From: Paenibacillus whitsoniae
GTDB taxonomy: Bacteria > Bacillota > Bacilli > Paenibacillales > NBRC-103111
Length of the DNA stretch: 62,062 bases
Assembly: GCF_003955665.1 (NCBI RefSeq)
Contig: NZ_RXHU01000022.1
Location: 233,423 to 295,484, forward strand
Reading direction: 5' to 3'
Shown here: positions 1-8,600 of the stretch, piece by piece
Numbering within the stretch: the stretch's first letter is position 1
How the letters are laid out: the number at the start of each line of letters is the position of its first letter
Made by a program: the position numbers and the translations under genes
Notes under the pieces: generated by a model
Told to the model about the DNA's origin: nothing
The model's input: the letters and a program-made list of their open reading frames with translations, nothing else
Database searches by the model: none

Positions 1-39
1 TAACAAACAGGCTTTATAGGCATTACCTTTTCTATCTAT

Positions 40-963
40 CTACACATATTGAATTTTCATCACAATTGCTTGGGCATAATCGCCGAAGCCGCGACCAAAT
101 AAGTTGATTCCTCCATGGTGCAAAGCATCAGGCTTAACCCCAATTTTGAATTCAATGAAAGGATATTTCTCAAGATGAAGATCCGCAAGCGAGGTAGAGG
201 ATGATTTTTCATTATCGATAGAACTCCGCTTTTCATCCACTCTCCATGTTTTCAGAATACCGTACTGCGTACTGCTGTCATTCCACCACAAAGGGTTATG
301 TTTGCCTCTATGGTCACCGAAATCGCCTGGTGAAGTCCAGGTTCCTATCTCTATGCCATTGACCCATACAGTGATGTCTGAAGGCCACTCATTGTTATAG
401 TTAGGCGCTTCAGAACAAATTTCCAACGAAAACTCGATGGATGTGATCGTTGCATGCTGTGGTATCACTTTAGGAAACCGATATTCGATCCATCCCTGCC
501 GCAACCATATAATTTCAGCTGTTTTACTCTCAGGGTGATAAAAGCTAACCGGATCATCCTCCGGAATAACCATTCCATTTAGATTGGCCATACCGCAAGT
601 CGGAAATACCTCGAAGTTCGTAAAATGACCGATGGGCATCTCGATCTCATAAAATTTGTTAGGGTTTTTATACATGGCAATTGGGTTCAAACACATGTGC
701 ACGTCATCAAAATTACGGCTGCAGACCTTCATTGCTCCTCGAGATGCAGGCTGTAATTCCGTTAAGATAAGCCCTGATTCCTCCAAAACTTTGACATTAA
801 GCGCAGTCGTCGAAACCGGAATTTTAAGCATTTCGGCAATTTCAATGATATTCAGTTTATGATGTTGCAAGAGGAGCTTGATTATATTGATTCTGGTATG
901 TGAAGAAAGTGCATGAGCAACCGCGACTAATTGATCTGGTTCATTAATTGATAATTCCAACAT
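40..963 (-). CDS. ArsR-type winged-helix transcriptional regulator with a long C-terminal domain
   Basis: Residues about 8-75 form an ArsR-like winged helix: short helices, a recognition helix around IPVSTTALNVKVLEESG, then a beta wing. The remaining roughly 230 residues are unusual for ArsR proteins, which are normally near 100 residues. They are rich in aromatic and beta-prone segments and may form a ligand-sensing sandwich; I do not recognise the fold. A start seven codons further upstream is open, but a GGGGGG Shine-Dalgarno run sits 7 bases before the ATG at 963, so that start is preferred. A palindromic operator-like site lies just downstream of its predicted -10, which suggests autoregulation. 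Sugar control is inferred only from the neighbourhood. Confidence 0.75.
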   Translation of the reverse strand: MLELSINEPDQLVAVAHALSSHTRINIIKLLLQHHKLNIIEIAEMLKIPVSTTALNVKVLEESGLILTELQPASRGAMKVCSRNFDDVHMCLNPIAMYKNPNKFYEIEMPIGHFTNFEVFPTCGMANLNGMVIPEDDPVSFYHPESKTAEIIWLRQGWIEYRFPKVIPQHATITSIEFSLEICSEAPNYNNEWPSDITVWVNGIEIGTWTSPGDFGDHRGKHNPLWWNDSSTQYGILKTWRVDEKRSSIDNEKSSSTSLADLHLEKYPFIEFKIGVKPDALHHGGINLFGRGFGDYAQAIVMKIQYV

Positions 964-999
964 ACGTAATCCCCCCATAAACAAACTAAATTTTCGAGC

Positions 1000-1049
1000 T
1001 TGTAAACGTTTTTTACAATATATTAACGAATATTCTCATCTCTTGTCCA
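1000..1049 (-). promoter_or_regulatory. Promoter and palindromic operator of the ArsR-type regulator
   Basis: Read on the minus strand, TGGACA (1044-1049) and TAATAT (1020-1025) are separated by 18 bases. Directly downstream, positions 1000-1018 form TTGTAAA-N5-TTTACAA, an inverted repeat with a CG near its centre that overlaps the expected transcription start. This is a good position for a roadblock operator. It could serve the ArsR-type protein itself or a LacI/CcpA-type factor. Confidence 0.5.
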
Positions 1050-1151
1050 CTTATTATATAACAGCAAAAGATCCATCGTTGTAAGTTTATTTCATCTTCC
1101 ATTCAAAAGGAGAAAGCCTTCGTTCACAATCATGAACGTATACGAAGCAAG

Positions 1152-1190
1152 GTAAAATAAATAACCCGGAAGCTCAGAGAGCCTACCGGG
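1152..1190 (-). terminator. Intrinsic terminator after the lyase/YhcH operon
   Basis: On the minus strand a GC-rich hairpin (1165-1190) with outer arms CCCGG/CCGGG and inner arms GGCTC/GAGC is followed by the T-rich stretch TTATTTATTTTA. It lies about 30 bases beyond the YhcH-like stop codon. Confidence 0.7.
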
Positions 1191-1221
1191 GGATGATCGT
1201 TTTCAATTGAATGTGAGAATG

Positions 1222-1695
1222 TTAAGTTGCGAGCAAATCACGGTGAATCTTAACAACGATCTTAACCAGATCAACACTCCCAGCTAGATGACAATTTGGG
1301 CGGTGAATTTCACCAGGCCAATAGACGGTAAAATCGCCCGGTAGAAGCCGAATGCGTCCTTCGTTCTCAACATGTTGGAACAGGATGTAATCCCTTTTTT
1401 CCAATTGGTCTTCAACAGCCTGGTTCTTATCTGAAGGAGAGGCGAAGCCTTGCCACTCTTCCCCTGCTAACACGAGATGGATATCGGCATAACAGGCATG
1501 AGCTTCGGCCAGTTGTTCCTCGAACAGCTTGGTCGTCGGTTTCTGCTTCATCAAGTACATGTTCTTTCCTTCTAATTCAACTGTAGACCGCATATCGTTC
1601 GGATTCAAATGAATGATATATTCGAGTGCACGACATACAGCCTCACCATATGGGTAATGATGATCCCGGCGATAACGGATCGTATCGATAATCAT
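1222..1695 (-). CDS. YhcH/YjgK/YiaL (DUF386) family protein, NanQ-like sugar anomerase
   Basis: This 157-residue cupin-like protein matches the YhcH/YjgK/YiaL family in length and pattern, including a C-terminal H-R-P-x-C-H segment followed by a VKIVVKI strand. The Escherichia coli member YhcH (NanQ) speeds anomerisation of sialic acid; other members are associated with beta-galactosidase (EbgC). The ATG at 1695 is chosen because AGGAGG ends 8 bases upstream, while the alternative GTG at 1704 overlaps that Shine-Dalgarno sequence. It follows the lyase gene by 12 bases, with the ribosome site overlapping the lyase stop codon, so the two are probably translationally coupled. Acting on N-acetylneuraminate is inferred from that pairing. 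Confidence 0.85.
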   Translation of the reverse strand: MIIDTIRYRRDHHYPYGEAVCRALEYIIHLNPNDMRSTVELEGKNMYLMKQKPTTKLFEEQLAEAHACYADIHLVLAGEEWQGFASPSDKNQAVEDQLEKRDYILFQHVENEGRIRLLPGDFTVYWPGEIHRPNCHLAGSVDLVKIVVKIHRDLLAT

Positions 1696-1707
1696 GGCAA
1701 GCACCTC

Positions 1708-2670
1708 CTAATGACCGGTACCTATACCATTCCGGTGACGACACAGCACGTCACTTCCCTCGTAGAATGCCTTGATTTGTTCGCGTTCTTTCTCAGTAAA
1801 CTGTTTAAGCGGCTGGCGGACGGTCCAAGATGAGATAACGCCCTGCAAGTAAAGCATATATTTCTCATATGGAATGACATCGAATTGGATCATATGCGCG
1901 ATCACTTCGTTTGCCTCGGATTGCAACGCCTGCAGCGTCGGCATATGAGGCCGTTCTTCCGCCGCAATCAGCTTATACATCTGCGCGAACAAGCCTGGCA
2001 TCATATTAAACGTGCTGCCGATCGCGCCGTCCGCTCCCGCAAAAGCGCCTCCTGAATAAATTTCGTCGTGTCCATTGAAAATTAGGAACTCGCGGCCGCA
2101 TCTCGCCCGAATCTGCTGCATTTCGAACAAATTCAGCGACGTGAATTTTACCCCGATACATTGAGGATTGCGACTCATCAGCTCGTAGAAGTCCATGGAC
2201 AGGCTGACCCCCGTCGCTCCTGGGAAATGGTAGATGATCATCGGCAGAGAAGTCGCAGCCATAATGGCTTCATAGTGCTCGCGGATTTCTTGCATCGACA
2301 CCTTGTAGTAGAAAGGAACAACAGCCGATGCTGCGTCGACGCCTTGTTGCTCGGCATGCTTAGCAAGCCGGATCGATTCCATCGTGGAGATGCAGCCAAT
2401 GTGTGCAATGATCTTAACGCGCCCAGCCGCCGTCCGGACTACCGTCTCCAATACGTGTTCCCGCTCATCGGTTGTCAAAATAAATCCTTCGCCGGTGCTC
2501 CCCCCCACATAAAACCCATGGATACCCTGACTAATTTGATGCTCTACGAGATTTGCCAAAGAGTCGAAATCGATCGTTCCATCCTTATGCAATGGTGTAA
2601 GCAGCGCCGTAAAAATACCGCGGAACGCGGATCGTTTGTCATGGTTTGCAGTTTCATTCGTTGTCGTCAT
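1708..2670 (-). CDS. nanA: N-acetylneuraminate lyase (DapA/NanA aldolase family)
   Basis: This 320-residue class I aldolase of the dihydrodipicolinate synthase superfamily would split N-acetylneuraminate into N-acetylmannosamine and pyruvate in the cytoplasm. GGSTGEG (residues 56-62) binds the pyruvate carboxylate, Tyr147 in IIYHFP is the catalytic tyrosine, and Lys175 in GVKFTS is the Schiff-base lysine. The later segments FNGHDEIYSGG and GADGAIGSTFN resemble NanA more than DapA. About 14 N-terminal residues are non-conserved. It is first in a two-gene operon with the YhcH-like gene and divergent from an AraC regulator. A related 2-keto-3-deoxy acid aldolase role is not excluded, and no sialic acid kinase or epimerase is visible nearby. 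Confidence 0.82.
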   Translation of the reverse strand: MTTTNETANHDKRSAFRGIFTALLTPLHKDGTIDFDSLANLVEHQISQGIHGFYVGGSTGEGFILTTDEREHVLETVVRTAAGRVKIIAHIGCISTMESIRLAKHAEQQGVDAASAVVPFYYKVSMQEIREHYEAIMAATSLPMIIYHFPGATGVSLSMDFYELMSRNPQCIGVKFTSLNLFEMQQIRARCGREFLIFNGHDEIYSGGAFAGADGAIGSTFNMMPGLFAQMYKLIAAEERPHMPTLQALQSEANEVIAHMIQFDVIPYEKYMLYLQGVISSWTVRQPLKQFTEKEREQIKAFYEGSDVLCRHRNGIGTGH

Positions 2671-2722
2671 ACCTTATCTCTCCCTTGGCGCCATCGCGCA
2701 TGATGTGAATCATGATGATTGT

Positions 2723-2809
2723 ATTGTAGCCCCTGGCACGGCGAATCTTCTCTCACTTTTTTATTAATTCTCTCATTTCTTTATTAAATCGCCTCATTTA
2801 TAATGAAAC
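2723..2809. promoter_or_regulatory. Divergent promoter region with three phased AraC-type direct repeats
   Basis: Three near-identical boxes beginning CTCA (CTCACTTTTTTATTAA, CTCATTTCTTTATTAA, CTCATTTATAATGAA) start at 2752, 2772 and 2793, that is, every 20-21 bases or two helical turns. The third contains TATAAT (2799-2804), the likely -10 of the rightward araC gene. The first abuts the -35 position of a leftward TACAAT (2723-2728), the likely -10 of the lyase operon. Such an arrangement suits an AraC activator that also represses itself. Confidence 0.6.
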
Positions 2810-2834
2810 TAGATCGAAGGGAGGAAAAGGCGCC

Positions 2835-3704
2835 ATGTATCCGCAGTACTTGTTCGAATACCCGAACGTCCAAACAGACTTTCCTTTTTATATGAAAAAA
2901 AAGAAGTATATCTCGGTCCCATCGCATCGCCATGACTTTATTGAATTATCATTGGTGCTTGAAGGGACAGGCAAGGAACGCATCAATGGTGCCGAGCATC
3001 ATTTGCAGCCCGGCACTATCGTTCTTTTGCTGCCTTACCAGATTCACGAATATGATGCTACCCCGGGCGAGACACTGCAGATGTATATTTGTAATTTCGA
3101 CATGAAGCTGCTTACCGCGGGCCCTGAATCGGCCTGGGGAATGAACGAGTTTCTATTTGGCAGCGAGAATCCCAGATCTTCGCATATCCAATTAAAGGAT
3201 CACGATTTCCAGGAAGGACTTTTGCTATGGGAACGGATGTACCGGGAATACGAATCGTTGAAAGCCTGGAAGCCCATTATGCTCCGGGCGCTGCTGCTCG
3301 AAGCGTTAGCCATGTTCGTTCGGGGCAGCGACAAGCCAAATGGAAAGCGGATCGAAAAACAACACCAAAAAAATTCCAAGGGTGTTTGGCCCATCGTCCA
3401 GTATGTTTACGAACATTATCTCGAAGCGTTATCGCTAACATCCTTATCCGAACAGTTTCACATCCATCCTACACAACTCAGCACACAGTTTGGCAGCGAA
3501 TTCGGCATCCATTTCATCGAATTCCTTCATGAGCTTCGGGTCCGTCACGCTTGCAGCCTGCTCATTTCCTCCGATTTGCCCATCTCTCAGATCGGCTACG
3601 AATCGGGTTTTTCTTCCTATCCCACGTTCTCGCGCGCTTTTCATCGCATGAAGGGAATGTCGCCGCGCGATTACCGGGAGCAGCATTTAAGAAAGCTGCA
3701 ATGA
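2835..3704 (+). CDS. AraC family transcriptional regulator with N-terminal cupin
   Basis: The 289-residue protein has an N-terminal cupin sensor (about residues 20-105; the HRHDFIELS segment and the PGTIVLLLPYQIHEY turn are typical) and two AraC helix-turn-helix units at about 190-285, ending in the conserved GFSSYPTFSRAFHRMKGMSPRDYR pattern split over the second unit. GGGAGG precedes the ATG. It is divergent from the lyase/YhcH operon and phased repeats lie between them, so it probably activates that operon when it binds a sugar. The gene runs head-on into a broken glycosidase with only four bases between the stop codons. Confidence 0.9.
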   Translation: MYPQYLFEYPNVQTDFPFYMKKKKYISVPSHRHDFIELSLVLEGTGKERINGAEHHLQPGTIVLLLPYQIHEYDATPGETLQMYICNFDMKLLTAGPESAWGMNEFLFGSENPRSSHIQLKDHDFQEGLLLWERMYREYESLKAWKPIMLRALLLEALAMFVRGSDKPNGKRIEKQHQKNSKGVWPIVQYVYEHYLEALSLTSLSEQFHIHPTQLSTQFGSEFGIHFIEFLHELRVRHACSLLISSDLPISQIGYESGFSSYPTFSRAFHRMKGMSPRDYREQHLRKLQ

Positions 3705-3708
3705 AAAA

Positions 3709-5567
3709 TCACTTGATTACTTCCACCGACCGAATGTATTCGACACTTCCGTCGTAATCATTGCCGATACGAAAATCGTTGGCATTATTCTGCAAGTTTC
3801 TAAAATTCGCATCTGTTATCGTAAATGCAGCTTCCTTCCAAGTATTCGTTCCTGTTTTAACAATATGCAATGGTTTATATATGGCGTTAAGCGCATTGTA
3901 TTGGATCAATATGGTGTCGGTTCCGGAATCGTAATACGAAACTTTAATCGTCAACTGTGCATCACCTGTTCGGGCGAATCCGTCAGATACCTGAAAATAG
4001 AAATATTTGTTGTCGCCTGATATTTTGCGCGCTTCCACACCACCGATTGTCTCCACCGTCGTATACGGTTCTTTCGTTGGATCACTCGATTGAACTTGCT
4101 CGATCAAGGTGTAGTTGTTGACATTTTTCAATATAACTTTCGCGTGGTTGCTTTGTTTTCTCACCGTTACCTTGCTGAATGATTTCAATCCATTGTTATC
4201 GGCATAAATACGAAAATCGGAAGAACTATTTTGCCTGTTGTCGAATTTAATGTCGTTTAAGGTATACGTTTGGGTTTTCCACCCACCTGTGTTGCCTACA
4301 TACACTTTAGCCATTGTTGTATAGGCTCCCCCCTGCCCATCGTATTGAAGCTGCCATGAGCCGGACCCGCTGTCTAGATAGGTCACTTCTATCGTAGCCG
4401 TTGTATCAAGCCCGTCGTTCGTGTCATAAAGCCATTGGTCGTTCAATCGAAAATATGCATATTTATTGGGGGAACCTGGATATAAGATCCATAGCTCGTT
4501 ACTCCGCTGTCTGCCGGAGACGTGTTCATAAATAACGTGAGCGCATTTTCCACTTGCGCGCCGAAGAAGCTTTCGGCACCGTTCAACGCTTGGAAATGGT
4601 ACAAAGCCTTTAGCGGTGATAAATTTTTAGCAACCAGACCAAAATTGTCCTCCTTAACATTGCTCGTGTCCGTGTCTCTATAATTATACCAAAATGTCTT
4701 GGCGATATTTGGCCACCGTTTGTTCATCGCATACACTTGATCCGCGTAGTCAGCTTTTTGATATTCATTCGTTCCCATCGAAGAAGAGCCGGTTTCCGTT
4801 ATCCAGATCGGCTTGCTTCCCAAGGTCGCACTGTACTTATTTACGATGTCCATCATCCCGTTATATTTACTGACCAGAAGCGGTGATGCCCCGTATGCAT
4901 GGTAATTAATGATGTCAAAATAATTCCCTGCCCCCTTGCTCATCAACGTATCGAACCATGTGCCGAGACCCTAACTTGATAAAGCCAATCCCCCCAATAA
5001 TACGGTATTGGATGAGTCCGTTGCTTTGACACCGGTATAAGCTTTCTGCAGAAGGGTATTGTAATCGTCGATACTGCTCTTCCAGAATCCTAACGAATCC
5101 TGCTCGTTCCAAACCTCCCAATACTGAATTTTCCCTTGATACCTTGTGGTTATAAAATTGACATAGCTTTCCCAATCCACCCAATTGGCTGGTTTATATC
5201 TGGCTATATCCGGTGAAGGTGCCCCTGGCATGGAGGAAGCCCAAGGTGCGGTATAACATAAAATCCAGACAATATGAATGCCCTTTGCGGTCAATTGATT
5301 GACCATATTATCCAATTGATTCAAGTAGGCCGTGTCATACACGCCTTTGGCCGTTTCAATCCTGCCCCATTCCGGGGAAATGCGGATCCATTGAATTTGG
5401 GAATCGGCGATTTGATTGATTTCCGTCGTGTAATCCGTCGTGTAGCGTTGCAAGGGGTCATTCACCCCAAAGTAGTCGGAATCGATGGCGTTGGCTTGGT
5501 TAAGCGGTAAACCGATGATGCCTGCAAGACAAATCATCAAGAAAATCCCCATCTTCCTCAGAAACAT
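3709..5567 (-). pseudogene. Broken secreted clan-A glycoside hydrolase (GH39/GH5-like) with two C-terminal beta-sandwich modules
   Basis: Three consecutive reading segments encode one protein. It has a signal peptide, a TIM barrel with WNEQ (acid/base Glu) and WITETG (nucleophile Glu), and two related beta-sandwich repeats of about 110 residues that both contain the N-D/N-F-R-I pattern. An in-frame TAG (4971-4973) interrupts the barrel; the reading frame continues unchanged beyond it and encodes GLGTWFDTLM. A second lesion is a one-base loss in a C run (five C, minus strand, 4468-4472): restoring a sixth C joins the barrel to the sandwich repeats. Translation should start at 5567, where GGAGGG precedes the ATG. 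Both catalytic Glu survive, so the decay looks recent. A terminator separates it from the gene upstream. Confidence 0.85.
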
Positions 5568-5623
5568 ATAAAGTCCCTCCATTCAATTTGAAAATGCATG
5601 TTGGATCGCCATGTATAAGGAAA

Positions 5624-5654
5624 GCCCCGGTCAGATTTACTTTCTAACCGGGGC
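5624..5654 (-). terminator. Terminator between the large hydrolase and the broken glycosidase
   Basis: On the minus strand GCCCCGGT pairs with ACCGGGGC around a 15-base loop whose ends can extend the stem, followed by TTTCCTT. It begins 6 bases after the stop codon of the large hydrolase. Confidence 0.7.
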
Positions 5655-5660
5655 AGACCA

Positions 5661-8600
5661 TCATTCTAGCGCGTGGGCAAGTTCAATCAAGATGTCTGCC
5701 AACTCGTTCCCAATCCGTTTTCCTTTTTGCGCTGATATCTCGTTCACATAAGCGCCATACTGGGAATGTTCCAGCTTTTTGACAAGCGAGTTGACCACTC
5801 CTTTCGATCCTTCTCCGGTTACGAAACGCTCCGTTAATGCTGCTAAGCTGTCCCCTGTCACTTGAATTAAGTAACTTGATGTTTCGATTGTCATGTGGCC
5901 TGCCGCATCCTCAGCAGTGGCCAATACCTGGTGTGTGCCTAATCCGAGCATATAGGCAGGACTATCAACCAGCAGCCCGTTGCAATTGCTGTACACGATG
6001 CCAGACACGCTATCTGCTGCCGAACATGCGATCTTCACGTGTTGATCGACTGTAAACGTGCCAACGCCGGAAATTTGCACAATCGGGGAAGTCTGATCAA
6101 TTTGGAATGTAACCGACTTCGTTTGTTCTACATTTCCTACAGCGTCGGTTGAGCGGTATAACAACGTATGTGCTCCATCTTCGGCAAAAATAAGTTCATG
6201 CGTGTATGGCTGCCATGTGGCGCCGCCATTCAAACTATACACGGACTCTGTCACGCCGGACCGATCATCCGTGGCGCTAAGTTTAACTTTGACATCAGAC
6301 GCATACCATTCGTTATGCTTCGTTCCGGCAAGTGCAGCTGCTGTAGTAGGCGGGGTATCATCCGTTACGATCCACTGCATAGCACGGAATTTATTGGATA
6401 ATTTACCGTCACCTATACCGGCCCCCCATTCAATCCAACCTTTTCTGCCGTTACCATCATTGTCATTCACTAATAATGAGAAGCTGATGACTCCGTTTCT
6501 TTCTGCTTTGATCGGTGTTAATTCCGACCAAGGAAGCGTCAATTCGTAAATTGTCTCGTGCTGATCTTCATCTCTTGTCACGACAAGATTGCCATTGGTC
6601 ACCAACCCTTTACTTACTCCCGGAGGTGTAATCCAGCGATAAATTTGCGGACCGTTTGGTGTTTGGGAAATCCCGTATTCATACCAACTGAGACTCTCTC
6701 CCGGGAGGCCGTTCGAAATTGCGAATTGAAAGCTGTCATTTTTATAAATGTCCGCTCCAGAAAAAGGTGCCGACATGGTGTCATCTTTGACTCTTGCTGT
6801 GATATACAGACGATTTGAATCGAAGTTAAGCCAAAATTTCCCGCTCAAATCATTTGATCCTTGATAACCTGTCATCTTGACCGTCCCCTTGGACAGGTCG
6901 ATTGTGGAGGAAGCGGCTGCCGTTTCTGGATCGAGCGCTCCATCAACGCTAACCGTCCCTTGCATAATGGGATTGAATTCAGCCGTTCCTTCATAAGTGA
7001 ATGGGTCGTAGTCATCAAAGTAAACCGTGACTTTAAGCGTATTCGTTACCCCTAGACCGTACCCGGTAAGCGGAATATCAAATACATCTGCAGAACTGGA
7101 CTGTACCACAGCATGCAATTCCTTCGTTCCCGATTTCGTACCGAACTTCCATTCGACTTTTCTAACTTGCAATCCTTTGGTGGCAGAAAGATTGCTGATC
7201 TGAATTTGAAGCGTTTTGCTCATCGTATCTACGTCGGCAATAATGGGACGAACCTTGACTTCATAAGACTGAAGAGCTGTAACCGCGCTCCTTATTATGC
7301 CGATCTTGTCATTCCCTTTCATCAAGAAGCCCTTAACCAAGCGGGTTCCGGGTTCATTCAAATTGGTGACGGTCAGCATTTGGGTAACCTTATGACCACC
7401 CTCGGCAAATACCGGATGTGACTCACCTTCAACCTTCAAGTTAAATGAGTATGGTGCAGATGTTGTATTATCGGTTTCCAATGTCAGCTGGATCGGATCA
7501 CCAACCCGGGCGGGATTTCCATGCAGGGAGAACGTGGAATCCTTCTCGACTCCGGAAATATGCCCTTTAATAAAATACGGCTCATCGTTTAAGGTCACAT
7601 ATACGTTCCCATTATGAGGGACATACGTATCTGTATTTCCCATCATATCCGTGATTTGGATCGGATTGGCGGTATGAATAACAGCCGGAACCGACGAACC
7701 TGCTGCCCACATAGCTCTTATTTGTTCACCGTCCTTTTGGAAAACGTAACTTCGGATGTCAGTATCCGTCGAATCCTTACTTACAAACTGTGCGCCGCCA
7801 AGCGCTCTTGACATGGTCGCATAAGCTGCGTATGCAGGCTTAGGCGTGTAAGCGCCCAGTTTATCATTGGTATTACGGATGATGCCGAAATTATCTTCGT
7901 TATAATTGAGTTGAACGCCATCGTTCATAAAATCGTACCAGATGACTTTGTCGATACCGTTCGCGATTGAAACGACATAACTGCGAATTAGATAGTCCGC
8001 CTGCTTCTGTTCATCCACTCCGCGACTGTCCCGTTGCGTCGGCCAGCCTGTTTCAGAGATCCAGATCGGTTTCAGCTGCCCGTTATTGTATTGCCGGATC
8101 AAGTTCTGCAAACCTATTATTTGACTTTCCAACCGCTCCGGCTCACCTGGATATACATAAGGATGAACGGAAATCACATCCAAATATTGCATGCCCCCAA
8201 GTTGGAATACTTTTTCCATCCAATTCAGGTCAATCGCCATGACCATGCCTACGACAGGCAAGTCGGGATGCGCAGCCTTGACGGTTTCATATGTTTTTTT
8301 CAGCAATGGAAAATAGTATTCCGGCTTCGAATCTGCCGGGCCGTTTCCTCTGTCCCCGAAGCTTCCGTTGAATTCATTGAAAACTTCAATAGCATCAAGC
8401 TGCCCGTCATAATGATCCGCGTACGCCTTCACATAATTGGCGAATCCTTCGCGGCCCTCATTGGTATAAGGGGTGCTATTGTTGTCGTAATAAGGGTTGT
8501 TGAACCCGGAAACAAACATGAAATCAAAATGATCATCATTCAACTTTGCCATGTAATCATCGGGAGAAGGAGAAAAGGTGTATGAACCCTTCTGCTTTTC

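Noticed and set aside
2118..2168. Separate regulatory signal inside the lyase gene
   Set aside because: On inspection this interval is ordinary coding sequence of the lyase-like gene; the low-interest entry at these coordinates should be disregarded.
4971..4973. In-frame TAG read as pyrrolysine or another recoded residue
   Set aside because: The same gene also has a frameshift, there is no pyrrolysine machinery in view, and Paenibacillus relatives are not known for it. A nonsense mutation is simpler.
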